Below, one piece after another: positions 10,942-22,990 of a stretch of 64,000 nt of DNA (positions within the stretch are counted from its first letter, which is position 1; each line of letters begins with the position of its first letter). The DNA is taken from NCBI RefSeq assembly GCF_002999335.1, contig NW_020312147.1, positions 124,001 to 188,000 on the forward strand. Direction: 5' to 3'. Source of the stretch: Cyclospora cayetanensis. Taxonomy: Eukaryota; Apicomplexa; Conoidasida; Eucoccidiorida; Eimeriidae. Both the position numbers and the translations under genes were made by a program. Below the pieces are notes generated by a model, which searched no databases, was not told where the DNA came from, and saw only the letters and a program-made list of their open reading frames with translations.

Positions 10942-13900
10942 ATTATCCCTTCATGCTGCCTCTGGTGCTTGGCTTCTGCCCAGCTTATTGTGGCGCTTGA
11001 GGTGCCACGGCAGGTCAGACGTAGTGGGGGCATTTGACCACCAGGCGTATGACCCCCGCATTTGGATGCTTCATTGAATTATCGACCGGAAAAATCAGAA
11101 TGTTGGGAGCAGTGGCGGACTTATCCACAACACAAGGCTAAATCTCGAAGAAGTGCTCCTGTCGTACAAAGCATACAATATTCGTCATATCTAGCTTTTG
11201 ATAGCTCAGAAAATCACAATTTGTCGCTACGGCAGGTGGTACCCCGAGGCCGCGCTGTGCCGACGTATTTTGGAAAAGGGGTCTCAGCCGAAAGGTGAAG
11301 TACTCGCCTACGGTATCTGGCAAAATTTGTCGATATGGAAGAGATTGTCAAAAGAGTGCTAACGGTGCATCCCGAATTATGGCTCGCCTAAGTTCCTTTT
11401 CAGGTTTTTCAATCCCGACCTCACTACCGACACTGCCGGCCCCACAGTATGTGCCTAGCGTGCAGTCAGAAAGTCAATTTTCCACCTTCGTGTGTTCACC
11501 CTAGTTTTCGATTTATTATGTAATGATGTTTTAAAATTGCGCAGAAACACCACTGGATTTAGAGCCGAGCTAGAACTGCAAGATTATGCCTTCCCAAGGA
11601 CGAAAGGAGTGCCAACACAGACCACAAACGAAAAAATTGATTCCACATGAAGAAATCGACGAGATAGTCACAATGAGACACCACGTCTTGGGGGAAAAGG
11701 GATGCAATGCTCACTTTTAGCCCTATGACACGCTCCAGCTTCCGCCTCGGGGATTTGCCCCACGCGCAGAGCCACAAGCGTTGTTTTCGAGTTTCCAACT
11801 GCAGGCACAGTTAGCTCCTAAAAGTATGCTTCGACCATCCCAGGAAAAGGGGTTTGTGGCTTGCATGCCCCAGACATCCTCAGAGATTGCTACTACAGGG
11901 GGAGCAGGCAATCGGGCTGTGCTACCGGCTCACATGCAGAGATAGAACCACTCTTTCTACGCATACACTAGTACAACTTATGCGCGACTGTGCAATTGCT
12001 CTACAACACAAGCTTTCTCTCCCAAGTCGGAAGCTAACAGCAAGTGCTCAATTATCTTGTGCTCCGGGACGCTACGATTGTTGAAGTATCCGGGAGCCCC
12101 TGTTGAAAAATCCTGATAATAGTTTGTCCCTTGTTGGTAACTCCCAAATGTTGGAGCAACGCTTACTCATGACAGCGCGTCGAACCGGTTGAGATTCCAT
12201 TACCTGAATGTATGGATCAGATTTGACTTAGAGTAATGCTAGACTGAATGGCTCCGTAGTGGAAGGCGACGGGGGAAGAATCTTGCCTAATGTGTAAGAG
12301 CAAAGTGGCTTTACTGATACGTTTCTGGGACAGCGTATCAGACAGGAATCTCGAAAGCTTCCAAGTGGCGGAGCCAACCGATGCTAGGACACGCTACATG
12401 CGGAGCTACGTCGTGCTTAAAAGGCTCACAGAGAGCCTACCGTGGGTCTTGCAACGGATGCGGTGCTTGGCTAGGTTGGATTTCAAGCTGGAGAAAGCTG
12501 GGGGCTTTCGATGTTCTAGTGCCTTTATCACGGACTGCCTGGTGAATTTATACCACTCTTCTCTGCCGGAGTTACCCATTGTATGGCTACCATAGAGTGT
12601 TCGAAAAGAAACATGAATACACTGATAGATTGTGGTGTCTGCGTAGGAGTCCATCCACGGCCTTCATAACGAGACGCTTCGCTGTATACTTCGTACAAAC
12701 TTTATTCGAATTTTTTTTCGTGGTGTTTCAAAAGAGTTCCTTGTTCCGCTGCCCTCACCCTTCGAAGAGTTCAAGATAAAGGAAGATGGACAGCTAGGGT
12801 GCGCGTAGGTGCACCCTCGGACCGCTACGGGCTATCACAGCTAGCTGCACAGAGCATCTAGCGCAACGCAACAAGAGTGAGTCTTCATCGATAAAATCAG
12901 CACCATACTGGGGTAAAGTAGCAAATCAGTCAATTCTCGACTAATTCTTATTTGAATGTAACCAGTATGATAGAGTCTTCCCTAGTGCACTGTTTCCCGT
13001 GACAGTAAAAGAAGCTTTGGGAGTACCAATCTAGAGTTTTGAGCCTATAAGAAATAAGAGTTCAATCGGATACTTTGCAGAGTCTCACCAGTAGCTTAGA
13101 TCACGGACTTTACCACCGTTCAGTAAGTCTGACGTGTAACTTGTGACGCCCACAGACCCCGAACGACAGCCTTATACCCAAGTAATAACTGTGGATGGCG
13201 GGTGCAGGTCGGGCATTATTCCCCGCGCTCGATTTGCTTTTCTATATTCGAGAAACAAGTCAGCATTGACAGAGAATTAGCGGGACTACACGGACCAAGG
13301 CCGGTCCTACTCGGGCAAGTTGGTCTAGTGACCGAGTAATGAAAAGGCAACTCACAGAAGCCGTAAAGTCCTGGGGAGATAGCTGTGGAATATGCTTTGC
13401 TTGGCTCTAGCTTTGTCGAGCTGCTATGTTTTGCTGCATGCAGGATTTGGAACTGGCGAACCACCCTACCCCTTCACTCTCTCGTTATGAATCACTGAGG
13501 GGGAAAAGCAACTAAGCAAGCTAGTCGACATATGAAACGTACCCGGGAACAAATTGTTGGCGTTAGCCCTACCTTCTCGCAGCATATGTGGAAGCTCGTT
13601 GATGCGATGCACGTAGGCAGTGCGGTGGGTGGTGCGCCCTTCTGCGTGATTTCGGGTATTGCATTCTCCTCTATGGTGAGAGAAACACTGAGAAGGTACC
13701 AGGATCTTTGAGGGAGCTCACGATGGAAGTAATTCCACCTATGCGGACTTCAACATGTGCATGATCATTTAACGGCCGCATCCAGTAGTATCCTCTATGC
13801 AAATCGTGCCATTGTTGCGATTGTCACGTCAATGCATTCAAATAATTGGACTGATTATGAACAGATCGACAATACATCAACTAGTTGGCAGATGGGTACA

Positions 13901-14645
13901 GAAGGACAATATGCGAACCAAAGATGGGGCCACTAAGTTGCTCTTTCTTGACCTATGCCTACACATGGCTACGCAATTCTTAGTGGCCCAATATCTTGCC
14001 GATTCCTTCGATCAATCTAAACCCTCTAGACTGCTCTGTATAATGGAGACGCACGTGTATGGCATCAAGCGTAATTAACCTCTTATTTGGTTTCACTGGG
14101 TATTTTCCGCTTGTACAAACTGGATTACAATTTATGGGTTGTATCAAGCATGGGAATAAAGACCTTACTACATTGAGGGTCAGGACGGGACACTTTTTGT
14201 TGGGTCCTGTACACACCCCTCCTTGAATGAATTGTGAATAGAGCGCAGCGTAGCACACAAGGATAACCCAACAAGGTTTCTAGGGGAGACCCTTGAAGCA
14301 GGTGAAACACCTTACCATAACTACATTTCACGAGACAGTACCAGTTGAAATAAACGGACTGATTGTGTATTGACTAGAGGCGTTGAGGATCCAGTTCTGC
14401 ATAGGATATTCTATGGTTATCCGAGCTTAGACACGAGAGGCTGCGAACTGCAGCCCACATGGCCCAGTGCTTAGCCTCAACATCACTGGTGATTCACGAG
14501 CTGCTTCGCTGAAAAGATATATTACCACGAATATTTGAATACTCTCACATATTCCTTTCTCACCAAAGCTATGGTGAATTGTGCATAGGGGCCAGAGATA
14601 GACTCTCCAGCGCGGAACTGCTTTGCTGGGTATGTCAGTCATATC
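10942..14645. other. Long stretch without a recognised gene
   Basis: A 3.7 kb gap between two genes on the minus strand. Open frames such as 12290-12595 (+) and 13797-14078 (+) carry no motif I recognise. No CAG tracts, tandem arrays or retroelement motifs identified. Confidence 0.45.
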
Positions 14646-17219
14646 TCATTGGGCCAGATTCTCTATTACAGCCGCCGCGCCCATGCCTGTGCCAATGCAC
14701 ATCGACACTACACCGAAACGCGCTTTCTTCCGGCGAAGCTCTGGTAGTAAAGTTGCGATCTGCCGAGCGCCAGTGCATCCTAGAGGATGGCCTAGGGCAA
14801 TTGCCCCTCCTAAAGATGCAACCAGACAACCAATAAAAAGTGATACGCCTCTGTGTACCTATTACAAAATGCCATGCACAATTAACCATTCGGTGTTTGC
14901 CGCATTAAACGCAAGAAGCTGCATTCAACATTAAGAAGCAGAATGCCTCATAACTTCCCATTCTTAGGTGCGGGTCTAAAGAAAGCAACAAGACAATCAA
15001 ATCTGAGATTCACCATTTGGATTTAGCTTCTCCTTTGGCACTCCCAACTTCTTGATGCAATATGCGACTTGAGAGGCAAAGGCTTCGTTCAACTCGAAAA
15101 CGGAAATGTCATCCATGCGTAGTCCAGCTTTCTCTGTAGGGCGCCGCCACAAAAGGACAAAACAAAGTTCACGCGTATATATATGTCATTCAGTGCTAAT
15201 ATAAGCATGAGCATTAGCACAGGAAGACCTTACCAAGTGCCTTGGGAATAGCAACAGCTGGCCCAATCCCCATGATCTCCGGGTCAACACCAGCGACAGC
15301 AAAGGAAACGAAACGCGCCAGAATCGGAAGTTTTAGACGAATTGCAGCGGAACGCCGAGCCAAAAGGACGAGGGCTGCGCCATCTGTCACTTGGCTGCTA
15401 TTTCCTGTATGGTGAACGCCCCCTCGCACACATGATGATTTAGAGTTCGTTTGATTTGCTCACTAGGCAAATTCTCGTTTTTTGTGATTAGTAATGCAGT
15501 TAGCTGTCCAATCGCTCCCACTAAAATCTGTTTAACTCCCTCATTGAATTAGGAGGCAGTCTGGCTTACCTGCTGTAGTCGTTCCCTGCTTATCAAACAC
15601 AGGTCTTAGCCGTTGGAGTGCATCCATGCTAGTTCCTTTCCGAATACCGTCGTCCTTGTCAACTGTGAGGATTGTCTCGTTGCCTTGCGCATCCCTTACC
15701 TATACAGAGCGAAACGGACGCAGGGAAACCTATCTCATTGGTCTGAAATCGGTCGGGGACCTGGCATTTCTGGCGCTCCCCGCGTTGTCGGCAGGGACAA
15801 GCAGCAGAAGGCAGGCACTGTATGTGAGAGAGCACCTTAACAGTAACTGGTACAATCTCTTCTCGAAATCTGCTGCTTGTTTGCGCAGCCCATGCTTTGG
15901 CGTGTGACTCAAATGCAATTGTGTCCTGTTCCGCCCTCGTGATGCCAAACCGCTTCGCAAGTATCTGCGCAGTCCGTAGGCTCTATTCAGAATATGTAAG
16001 TTGTATTGTATATTCAGTGGCCATACAGCAGCCCCAACACAGCTTGCTGCACAGATAGGGCCCGCGCGAAGTGGATAAACGATACCGTACGTCTGAAGTT
16101 ACGCCCATCGGCAGCAAACAATTACGCGCTTGTTCTTCTTGGAAAACCTTCTCCGAAATTTTTTCGGGGTTCAGCACAGAGGTCATGTCGAAGTGTGTCA
16201 TGGACTCGACACCCCCCGCGATGCCAATATCAATATTTCCTGCTGTTATTGACCCTAACAAACAAAGACAGTCCCAAACTCGATAGTCTCATGTACCCCG
16301 CTTTTTGAGCTCTTCCGATCGACGGCAACCGTGTACCTCTAGATATGAAATCAATAATAGTGACCCTCGTCATAAGCCAGACATCTCGAAGTACCTGCAA
16401 TTGCAGCCACTGCTTGAAGCCCGCTGCTACATTGTCGATTGACTGTGTGCACAGACGTGGTGCGAGATAGTCCGCCCAGAAAAGTAGCAATGCGAGCCCC
16501 AAGCGCCCCTGCGCCGGGCTGAAGGACATTTCCTATAACGACCACAAAGAGACGGTAGCAGAAGCAGAACAAATCAGAAACTCCCAAGAATCCTTCTCGG
16601 CAGGCTTTGTTATTGGAGCCAAATGTAGGTGGAATCAACATAAAGCAGGTCAAAAATCGCAAAATTAGCTCACCAATGCACACGTCTTCAATCACCTGCG
16701 GATCGATGTTCGTTTTGCGGATCATTGCCGCGAATAGGGTGCCGAGGAGCGATTCCGGGAATTCATCCTTCAACCCTGTGAGCAAGCACGCCAGAAATGC
16801 AAGACTGTGAGCATTTAGAAGCTGAACAGTTCGTGCTTCCGTTGGAGACGAAGCGCAACAGGTGCTGCCTCAGGCCTCCCAACAGTTTTTGCGAAATGAA
16901 GTATTGCAAAAGTACCGATAGTCGGTAAAGACACTAGGGAAATGTGAAAACACCTCCGCGTTTTGCCTTCGTGAGGGGTGTGCGGATAGCGCAGCAAATG
17001 ACCACATCATCGGGTGCAGCGCTGCAGGAGAAATCAATCAGACAGACAGGGCGACAGTGAAAATAGCGCGCAGCGATGGAATAACGAGCACTTCTATCTC
17101 CGGGCTACACTAGTATAATTGGGCATACCATTAGTATGTATTCTATGGAGGAAGCAGTTTCTGACTGCTTACTTCGGCGCTTGAGAAACTTGGCGAGTTA
17201 CCGCCTGGAGCCGATGCAT
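14646..17219 (-). CDS. ACAA1: 3-ketoacyl-CoA thiolase (peroxisomal type), complete, ten exons
   Basis: Cleaves 3-ketoacyl-CoA with CoA in the last step of beta-oxidation. Exons in order: 17173-17219, 16954-17021, 16674-16775, 16395-16532, 16091-16254, 15836-15982, 15570-15699, 15234-15404, 15014-15133, 14646-14809. All phases match; 1251 nt, 416 residues, close to human ACAA1 (424). The protein runs [44 protein letters not shown] (nucleophile Cys), [33 protein letters not shown] (His) and [12 protein letters not shown] (second Cys), so all catalytic residues are present. The first exon encodes [13 protein letters not shown]. This closely resembles the PTS2 signal region of human ACAA1 (MQRLQVVLGHL), although the last consensus position is Val rather than Leu or Ala. 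Peroxisomal import is therefore plausible but unproven. An acetyl-CoA C-acetyltransferase role is less likely given the sequence class. Confidence 0.95.
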
Positions 17220-18419
17220 TGCGAATTCCGTTTGACTCACATAAGGGTGTCAGTAGGTACAAGATCAGCCTATTAATCGAAGAATCGCTAGGGTTTCCCC
17301 ACTGATACGAGTAGTGGTAAAATTCACACAACACAGTGGCCAATAGCGCCGTCGTGGGCAGATGAGCACACCAGCAGGCCGCGGGTAGCTGAGAACCAGA
17401 TGGTTAGCAGTGCTACTGCCTGAATTTGAGCCTGATAGAATATAAGCTACTCGAAAAATACAATGATACCACTCTGACATGGAGAGGAGCCAACTTTGCA
17501 AGTGTGGCGGTGACAGACTGCTGCTGCCCACTGGGGCGGGAGCACAGTGGTCCGCTACACCAACCGAGGGACAAGCAACATTTACTCGTTACTTTATATG
17601 TTCAGTAACTACGAATACAGGAGCATTTACAATGTTCAGCACGTTCAACGTATGGATTGGGCCTGCTGCCTCGCGAGAAGCGAATTTAGCCCCAGCTACA
17701 CGAACGAAAACTACTGCGCTCTCCCTGAGGACAACAGCATATTACTCAGCTATGCTAGGTTCAGAAAATCGGAAGTGATCCGCAATAACTGCATACTGAA
17801 AGTCGAATGCTTCCCGCCTTCGTACTTCTACTAGACATCTGGCCCCGCCGTAACAAATGACATCTCACACTAGTCAAAGCACTCGTCCTGGCCCTAAAAT
17901 CACTCACCATAGAGGCCCCACTGCAGATCAGCTTCTACCGAATTCGCCTACCCCAGATTAGTACTACCATAAACCTTACTAGGCGCACCCCTCCTAAGCC
18001 CCTGTATCAACATTGCATCTGTTTTTAAGGCTGTCGCAGCTCAGCTGCTTCGTATGCCACATAAGAGCACCAAATCACTTTGTTGCCGCTTTTATGCTAG
18101 GCACCAACCTTTCGGAGCACTGAACAGCTGCGTCTGGTGTCCACCTTATTCCACCCTGGCGAAAGACACTCAGGGCCCCAGGTACAATTCACGAAATTGT
18201 GTAACTCGGCATCGGGACGAATTATATGGCTTCTGTTGCTGGGGGGCGCATTCCATGTAGAAAAATCTCCGGTATAAGGAAGAGATGCGCCCATATCTAA
18301 TACCGGAGTTGCAGAATATTTCGAGCATCATCAGCCCCCAAAACAGAGCTGCTTCGCAATCAGCTAAGCGCTAGGGATGGTCCCGGAAACTGTCATTATC
18401 TTGAAACCCCTTTGTGAAT
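17220..18419. other. Intergenic, no gene recognised
   Basis: Includes the likely promoter of the thiolase. Between about 17420 and 17840 all three forward frames have few stops, but translations show no known motif. An organellar insert was considered and not supported. Confidence 0.4.
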
Positions 18420-19134
18420 TTAGCGCGAGCCGTCGTTGGCTTCTTCTATCATTGGCTTTTCATGTGGAATTTGGGGAGGCGGTGTGCCCTTCCACTGACC
18501 GACCCATTTTTTCACGTCAGCTAGCTCGGGATCCAAGAGGAGTTCGTTGAAGGAAGCAATGCGGCTGCTGCCGCGGAGGGCTGGAGCGACTACATCCTTG
18601 TAGAGGCCAACGAGTGCGTGCCACACACCAATGTCGGCTGCATCCTTGGGGTGCTCCGGAGTTTTCATCCACCAATCTAGTAGAGCAAAGTAGAGCTCCA
18701 TGGTCAGCATATCCCATGTCTTCTCGTTGACGCGACCATCGAAAATCTCCGTCCTGATCTTACCCATGATAAATTGCGAGAGCTTTAAAACGTCGCCATG
18801 TTTAACACCGGCAAGCTGAGAATCAAACATATCAGAAGCGACGCAAAGCAAAATGAAGACTGTTTAAGGGGGGAGAACTCAAACGGGCAGGAAAGAACAC
18901 GGATGCACCTCTTGTTCTTACCGAGTAGCGGAAACGGCGCACGGCCCTGCTGCCCTTGTCGTGAACGAGGTATGCGTAAAGATCTTTCAAAGCCTCTTGC
19001 AAAGGAGTTGCAACCGCCGTCCCTACCGCCTTCTTAAGAGCTATATCGGCGGGAAAAGGCAAATCTGCGGCGAGCCCGATGGAGATGCACTGGAATGCAC
19101 CCAGAACGGCCACAGCACCAAAGCTAAGCCTCAT
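18420..19134 (-). CDS. Secreted protein of unknown function, two exons
   Basis: Exon 1 (18922-19134) starts at an ATG and encodes a typical signal peptide: MRLSFGAVAVLGAFQCISIG followed by LAADL. It ends at a gtaaga donor. Exon 2 (18420-18815) follows an acceptor ending gattctcag and joins in phase, giving 202 residues. The mature part is largely helical in character (for example LQEALKDLYAYLVHDKGS and TMELYFALLDWWMKTPEH) and has one Cys-free core; the tail is acidic and proline-rich. There is no second hydrophobic segment or GPI-type tail, so a soluble secreted or granule protein is more likely than a surface antigen. I recognise no family. A dense-granule or rhoptry role would be speculation from the signal peptide alone. 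Confidence 0.7.
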
Positions 19135-20036
19135 CCTGACAAAGAAACGCACGAGCACTAATTGGGCAAAAAGAAATTGTCAAAACGTCATACCTGGTTA
19201 TCAAATAAACAATAGGCGAAGAAAATGAAGTGGGATAGGAGGGGCCTGGTGCAGAACAATTGGAGGGCTTGGAGTGCGAAGAGTGCAGATCTGTGTGGGG
19301 AGATGTTGTCTGTTGTCGGGTCTTTTTCTCTGTAGAGGCAGTACAGTAGAACGAACCCCTTTTAAAAGCAAACCATAGGACCTCGTACATTGTTCAAATT
19401 CAGCCTTTTTACCGACAGGCTTAAGCTCGTAGTAATATAACGTGCCTTTTGCCAAGCCTCAGGAGGCGTCATCACTCTCGGGGAACAGTCCTTTCCGCCA
19501 GTGCGCTTTCCCCGGTTCCCCTACTTTCTTTCAGAGCCAGGATAAAACTAATTTAGGGTTTCTTGGCTAGATTAGTTAACAGTGCGTCCTGTTCCTCCCC
19601 ACAGGAGCAGGCCTTCCTGGTGTACCCGTGTCCTCTCGCCCCACCACTCATTGTTCTCGGGCTACGGGCCCCTGGCGCTGCTTAAAATCTACGCAAATTA
19701 CTACTTCACACATAAAGCACGCTATCTGATATTACTTGTTCCGAAGGGTGTCAATTACCAAAGCAGGCTTTCCCCTAGGGGCTAGGCGCCGAGCTGTGGG
19801 GAACGCTATAGCGGGCTAACCTACGCTTAGACATTTTCCAAGGCGTTATGTATTATTTAATTGATTATTAGTAAAGATTTGGATTTGGTTTGTCTACCCG
19901 TATTTCTTAGTTTTTCCAGGGGTGCGGTAGCTTGACGCCAGGAGATGCTGGGTTTGATGTGGTGTTCGCCCGAAGGAATGTGCAGCTTTATGTGAATATT
20001 TGGAATGCTTAGAGAGCGCAGCAAAGGAGTGTAGCT
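19135..20036. other. Intergenic, no gene recognised
   Basis: Region upstream of the secreted-protein gene. Open frames here (19201-19455 minus, 19582-19785 plus) show nothing recognisable. The right border grades into the decayed retroelement. Confidence 0.4.
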
Positions 20037-22990
20037 GTGCTTTTCTCAAGCGCTAAATATATTTTTATACAGGTTTCATTAAGCCAAAAATGTCTCCTCA
20101 TACCGACATTAGGCGGAACGTTACAGTTGATAGCATCGCATGGTTCGAAGCCGCCCTTACCTGCTCATCCAGTTGCTGTGGATGCAGTAGGATGTCAGCT
20201 TGTTTTAACAACAATAGCTGTCCGGTCTCGCTCAAGGTATTTAATAGCCACATTATATTATATTCCGTGAAAATGGGCTAGAAGAAGCTTTTGAAGGTAG
20301 AAGTTGACGGTGGCACAACGCCTGCTGGGACAAATGGGGCCGGCATGCACACTGATGAGAATGCCGCAGCTCTGCCGCTGGTAGAAATGTAATAAAAGAC
20401 AACAAAATCTCTATGGATACCAAGATAAGGTTGTGCCATTAACAAAGGTATGACGGCCGTCAGGATAGGTAAGTACTCGAAGAGTCATCAGCCATTTGAA
20501 ATTGTGCCCAGCTTTTTATACTAAGATAAAATAGACCAGTGCTTTAAGCGGCATTATTACTATAGGGAGATGCACTTCATTCGTGGCTTTATTAGTGTCG
20601 AGCTACTCGTCTTGATAAAGGTATGTTTACAATTTGGTGCTTTATGCGGGCTCTGACTCACTGATCCACGCCGAGATCAGCTCAACGGCAAGCATTTGGA
20701 GAAGTAAGAGGGCTGAAGCAGAGCCAACAATGAATGTCAGTATATTGAAGGATATGAAACTCTGGATTGCAAAAGTCACAATGTAAGCGAGTAGCTGCCT
20801 TGTCAGTGATAGACCTCAGGTCTACGCGAAGGGTCACGTCAGGTGGTTGCAAGATGAGCAGCGGCTCAGCGGGTTGCCGACCAGTAATGCTTTACAAAAG
20901 ATGATCAACTTGAGGTCTGCGGGAAAAATGAGTGCACCTCCTAGGCTTTTGTTGAAAGGGAAGTTTAATGTCAGGATGTATAGCCTGTGGATATTCAGGG
21001 TGTGGGAGCTGGCCCTGGCTTACAGTCTAGCGCGGGGCGACAGAAGAAAGCCAAAGCAGCCTGCTCTCCTAAGCTGCCCAAGGCATGCACTCAACGGATC
21101 ACCTGGCTCTAAAGCAGTAGAAGGGCCATGTGATCAAGAACTGAAAATTCATGCCAAAAGCCAAGGAACTTCAGCAACACCACAGGGACTAACGGATGCA
21201 GGCCATTTGGCAAAAAGAAAAAGGCATTAGGAAAAAGGCAAGCTCCATACGCGGGCTGTGGATCAGCGAAGGGGGCTACAGAGAAAAACGATGCAGCTGG
21301 GGGCCCGTCAAGGGTTAGCTGGGACAACTGCGAATTCTTGATATACGATTGTTTTCGTAAGTCGGCATTAATTGTCAAATGGAACTTTAATTGAGGAGAC
21401 GACTCAGCAATGCATTATTCTGTCCATCCATTGGCGTAGCTCGTTAGATTCAAGCTCTTTACAGGGCGGCAGAACACATGGATTGGCAAGGTTACGCTTG
21501 TTAGTTGCTACGTTGTAGTAAAACTGCATCCCATCAGTGTGGTCAGCTACTTTTACCGTTGTCCCGTGCAACATAACGTTATTCTATTTATACTATGGGT
21601 AAGCCAATGAAAGGCGCCCATGAAGCCAGAGCTACGCGTTTTGGAGAATAGTGTACTAGGAAGCGCTCCAAAGAAGCAACTCGCGGCTCAACTGTAGGAG
21701 TACATGGTTCCGAGCATACGATCCGTTTTCCTGGCTTTCAAACCAGTTTTTAAAAAATATTTATACTATGATTTAGCTAAGGAACAGTAGGGTTGGGAAA
21801 ATACTCAGGAGCAGCTCGCCGATGTGCTGTAGAATGACAAAGACGAGCTTTCGGCAGGTTGGCCATCTGCTGGTCGTCCACCGCGTTTTTGTGAGCTAAC
21901 ACCCAGGTCAGCCTCAATCTTTGTTTCAAAATATTGGAAGTCCCTTCAGCATGAAAAGCATATTGAGCGGCAGGCGGAGGATTTGTTCAAAAGACACAGT
22001 TCTAAGATCAACAAGCCCTTTTGGGCATCACTCGTCGGCGGGGGAGGAAGGGGGTTTATTATCTCCTAACAGGCGACGGGCTCATCAAGTGTCGAATAAC
22101 TAATTTTTGTTCTTTTGTTCCTTCGAATTCGAGCAGTGGCTAGCAGTGGATAAAAGCTCTATGCGGGGTGGTGGCGTGTGAAAATTGCCGGCGCTATCTA
22201 TCTGGACACCCATTTACTATCCGGACGGACAAGCAGCTGTTATTGAATTGCATGGAGAATTTTCGGAGCTTCGATGGCTCTAGAGGTGCTCCATGGCTTG
22301 TTTAAGTAGAGGATAACTTGATGGTAATCAAAACAAAGCGGGGACTCTGTCATGCACTCCGACTTAGTTCCGCGTGCCGTTTTGCGCAATGCACAAGATC
22401 ATGTTATTTCGAGCCACTGTGGGATCCACGCCGCAGTGAGAATGCCGTGCTCGTTTCTTGCTAACTTGGGATGCATACCGCGGGCAGAAGAGTGTTCACT
22501 GTCGTGCTCATGTTGTCAGCAGGAAAACTCGCGGAATTCGCCTACACCTGGCCACTTACAAAACGTTGCAGTTCCTTGAAAATTTGGACTAAGCTGACAA
22601 TTTACATCATCATTAGGCTGCCGAATATCGAGGGTCAGCACAGCGAATACGTTGCTTTGAATAGACTAATTTAATATATCTTTTGTCCCCTGCTTCAGGT
22701 CTGGCACGGCTCAAGAAGTCATTTAATCATTCATAAATCGTGACTGGAAGCTTCATGGACTCCCCAAGAGCATCATTACGTATAGGGATCCGGATACTTT
22801 ATTACGTTTTGGAGTGGCTTTATAACCTGACTACGCATTGACCATAATTTGACTCCTGCGCACCACCCTGAGGGAGAGACTACAGACAGAGTGCACCAGC
22901 CGAAGTCTTCTGCGACATTAGTTACTCATTGCTCACGAGATTAATTGGCTTGATTTTCTTCCGTGCGCTCAGTGAATTAAGAATATAACG
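20037..22990 (+). mobile_element. Decayed Ty3/gypsy-type LTR retroelement, copy A
   Basis: Fragments of a pol polyprotein occur in the right order but in shifting frames with stops. At about 21990-22060 is a segment like the region before the reverse transcriptase core (VLRSTSPFGHHSS, compare SPFG/SPWG motifs). The catalytic RT core is missing. At about 22180-22260 is RNase H-like CRRYLSGHPFTIRTDKQ. At 22352-22530 is an integrase zinc-binding-like stretch (AVLRNAQDHVISSHCGIH then SCSCCQQEN). At about 22580-22670 comes IWTKLTIYIIIRLPNIEG, and at about 22750-22800 KLHGLPKSIITYRDPD, both matching the integrase core. The left part (20140-20400) resembles 54380-54600 in copy B. I did not identify LTRs, so boundaries are approximate. 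Not functional. Confidence 0.7.

Noticed and set aside
14579..14934. Forward-strand open frames over the thiolase
   Set aside because: They are antisense shadows of the last thiolase exon, which has catalytic His and Cys motifs on the minus strand.
17420..17840. Stretch with few stops in all three forward frames, possibly an organellar DNA insert or rRNA fragment
   Set aside because: No match to cytochrome b, cox1, cox3 or rRNA pieces that I could recognise in either strand. A blastn against eimeriid mitochondrial genomes would settle it.
20847..21230. 127-codon forward frame within the copy A element region
   Set aside because: Composition shows no gag or zinc-knuckle pattern and no homology I recognise; not called as a gene.
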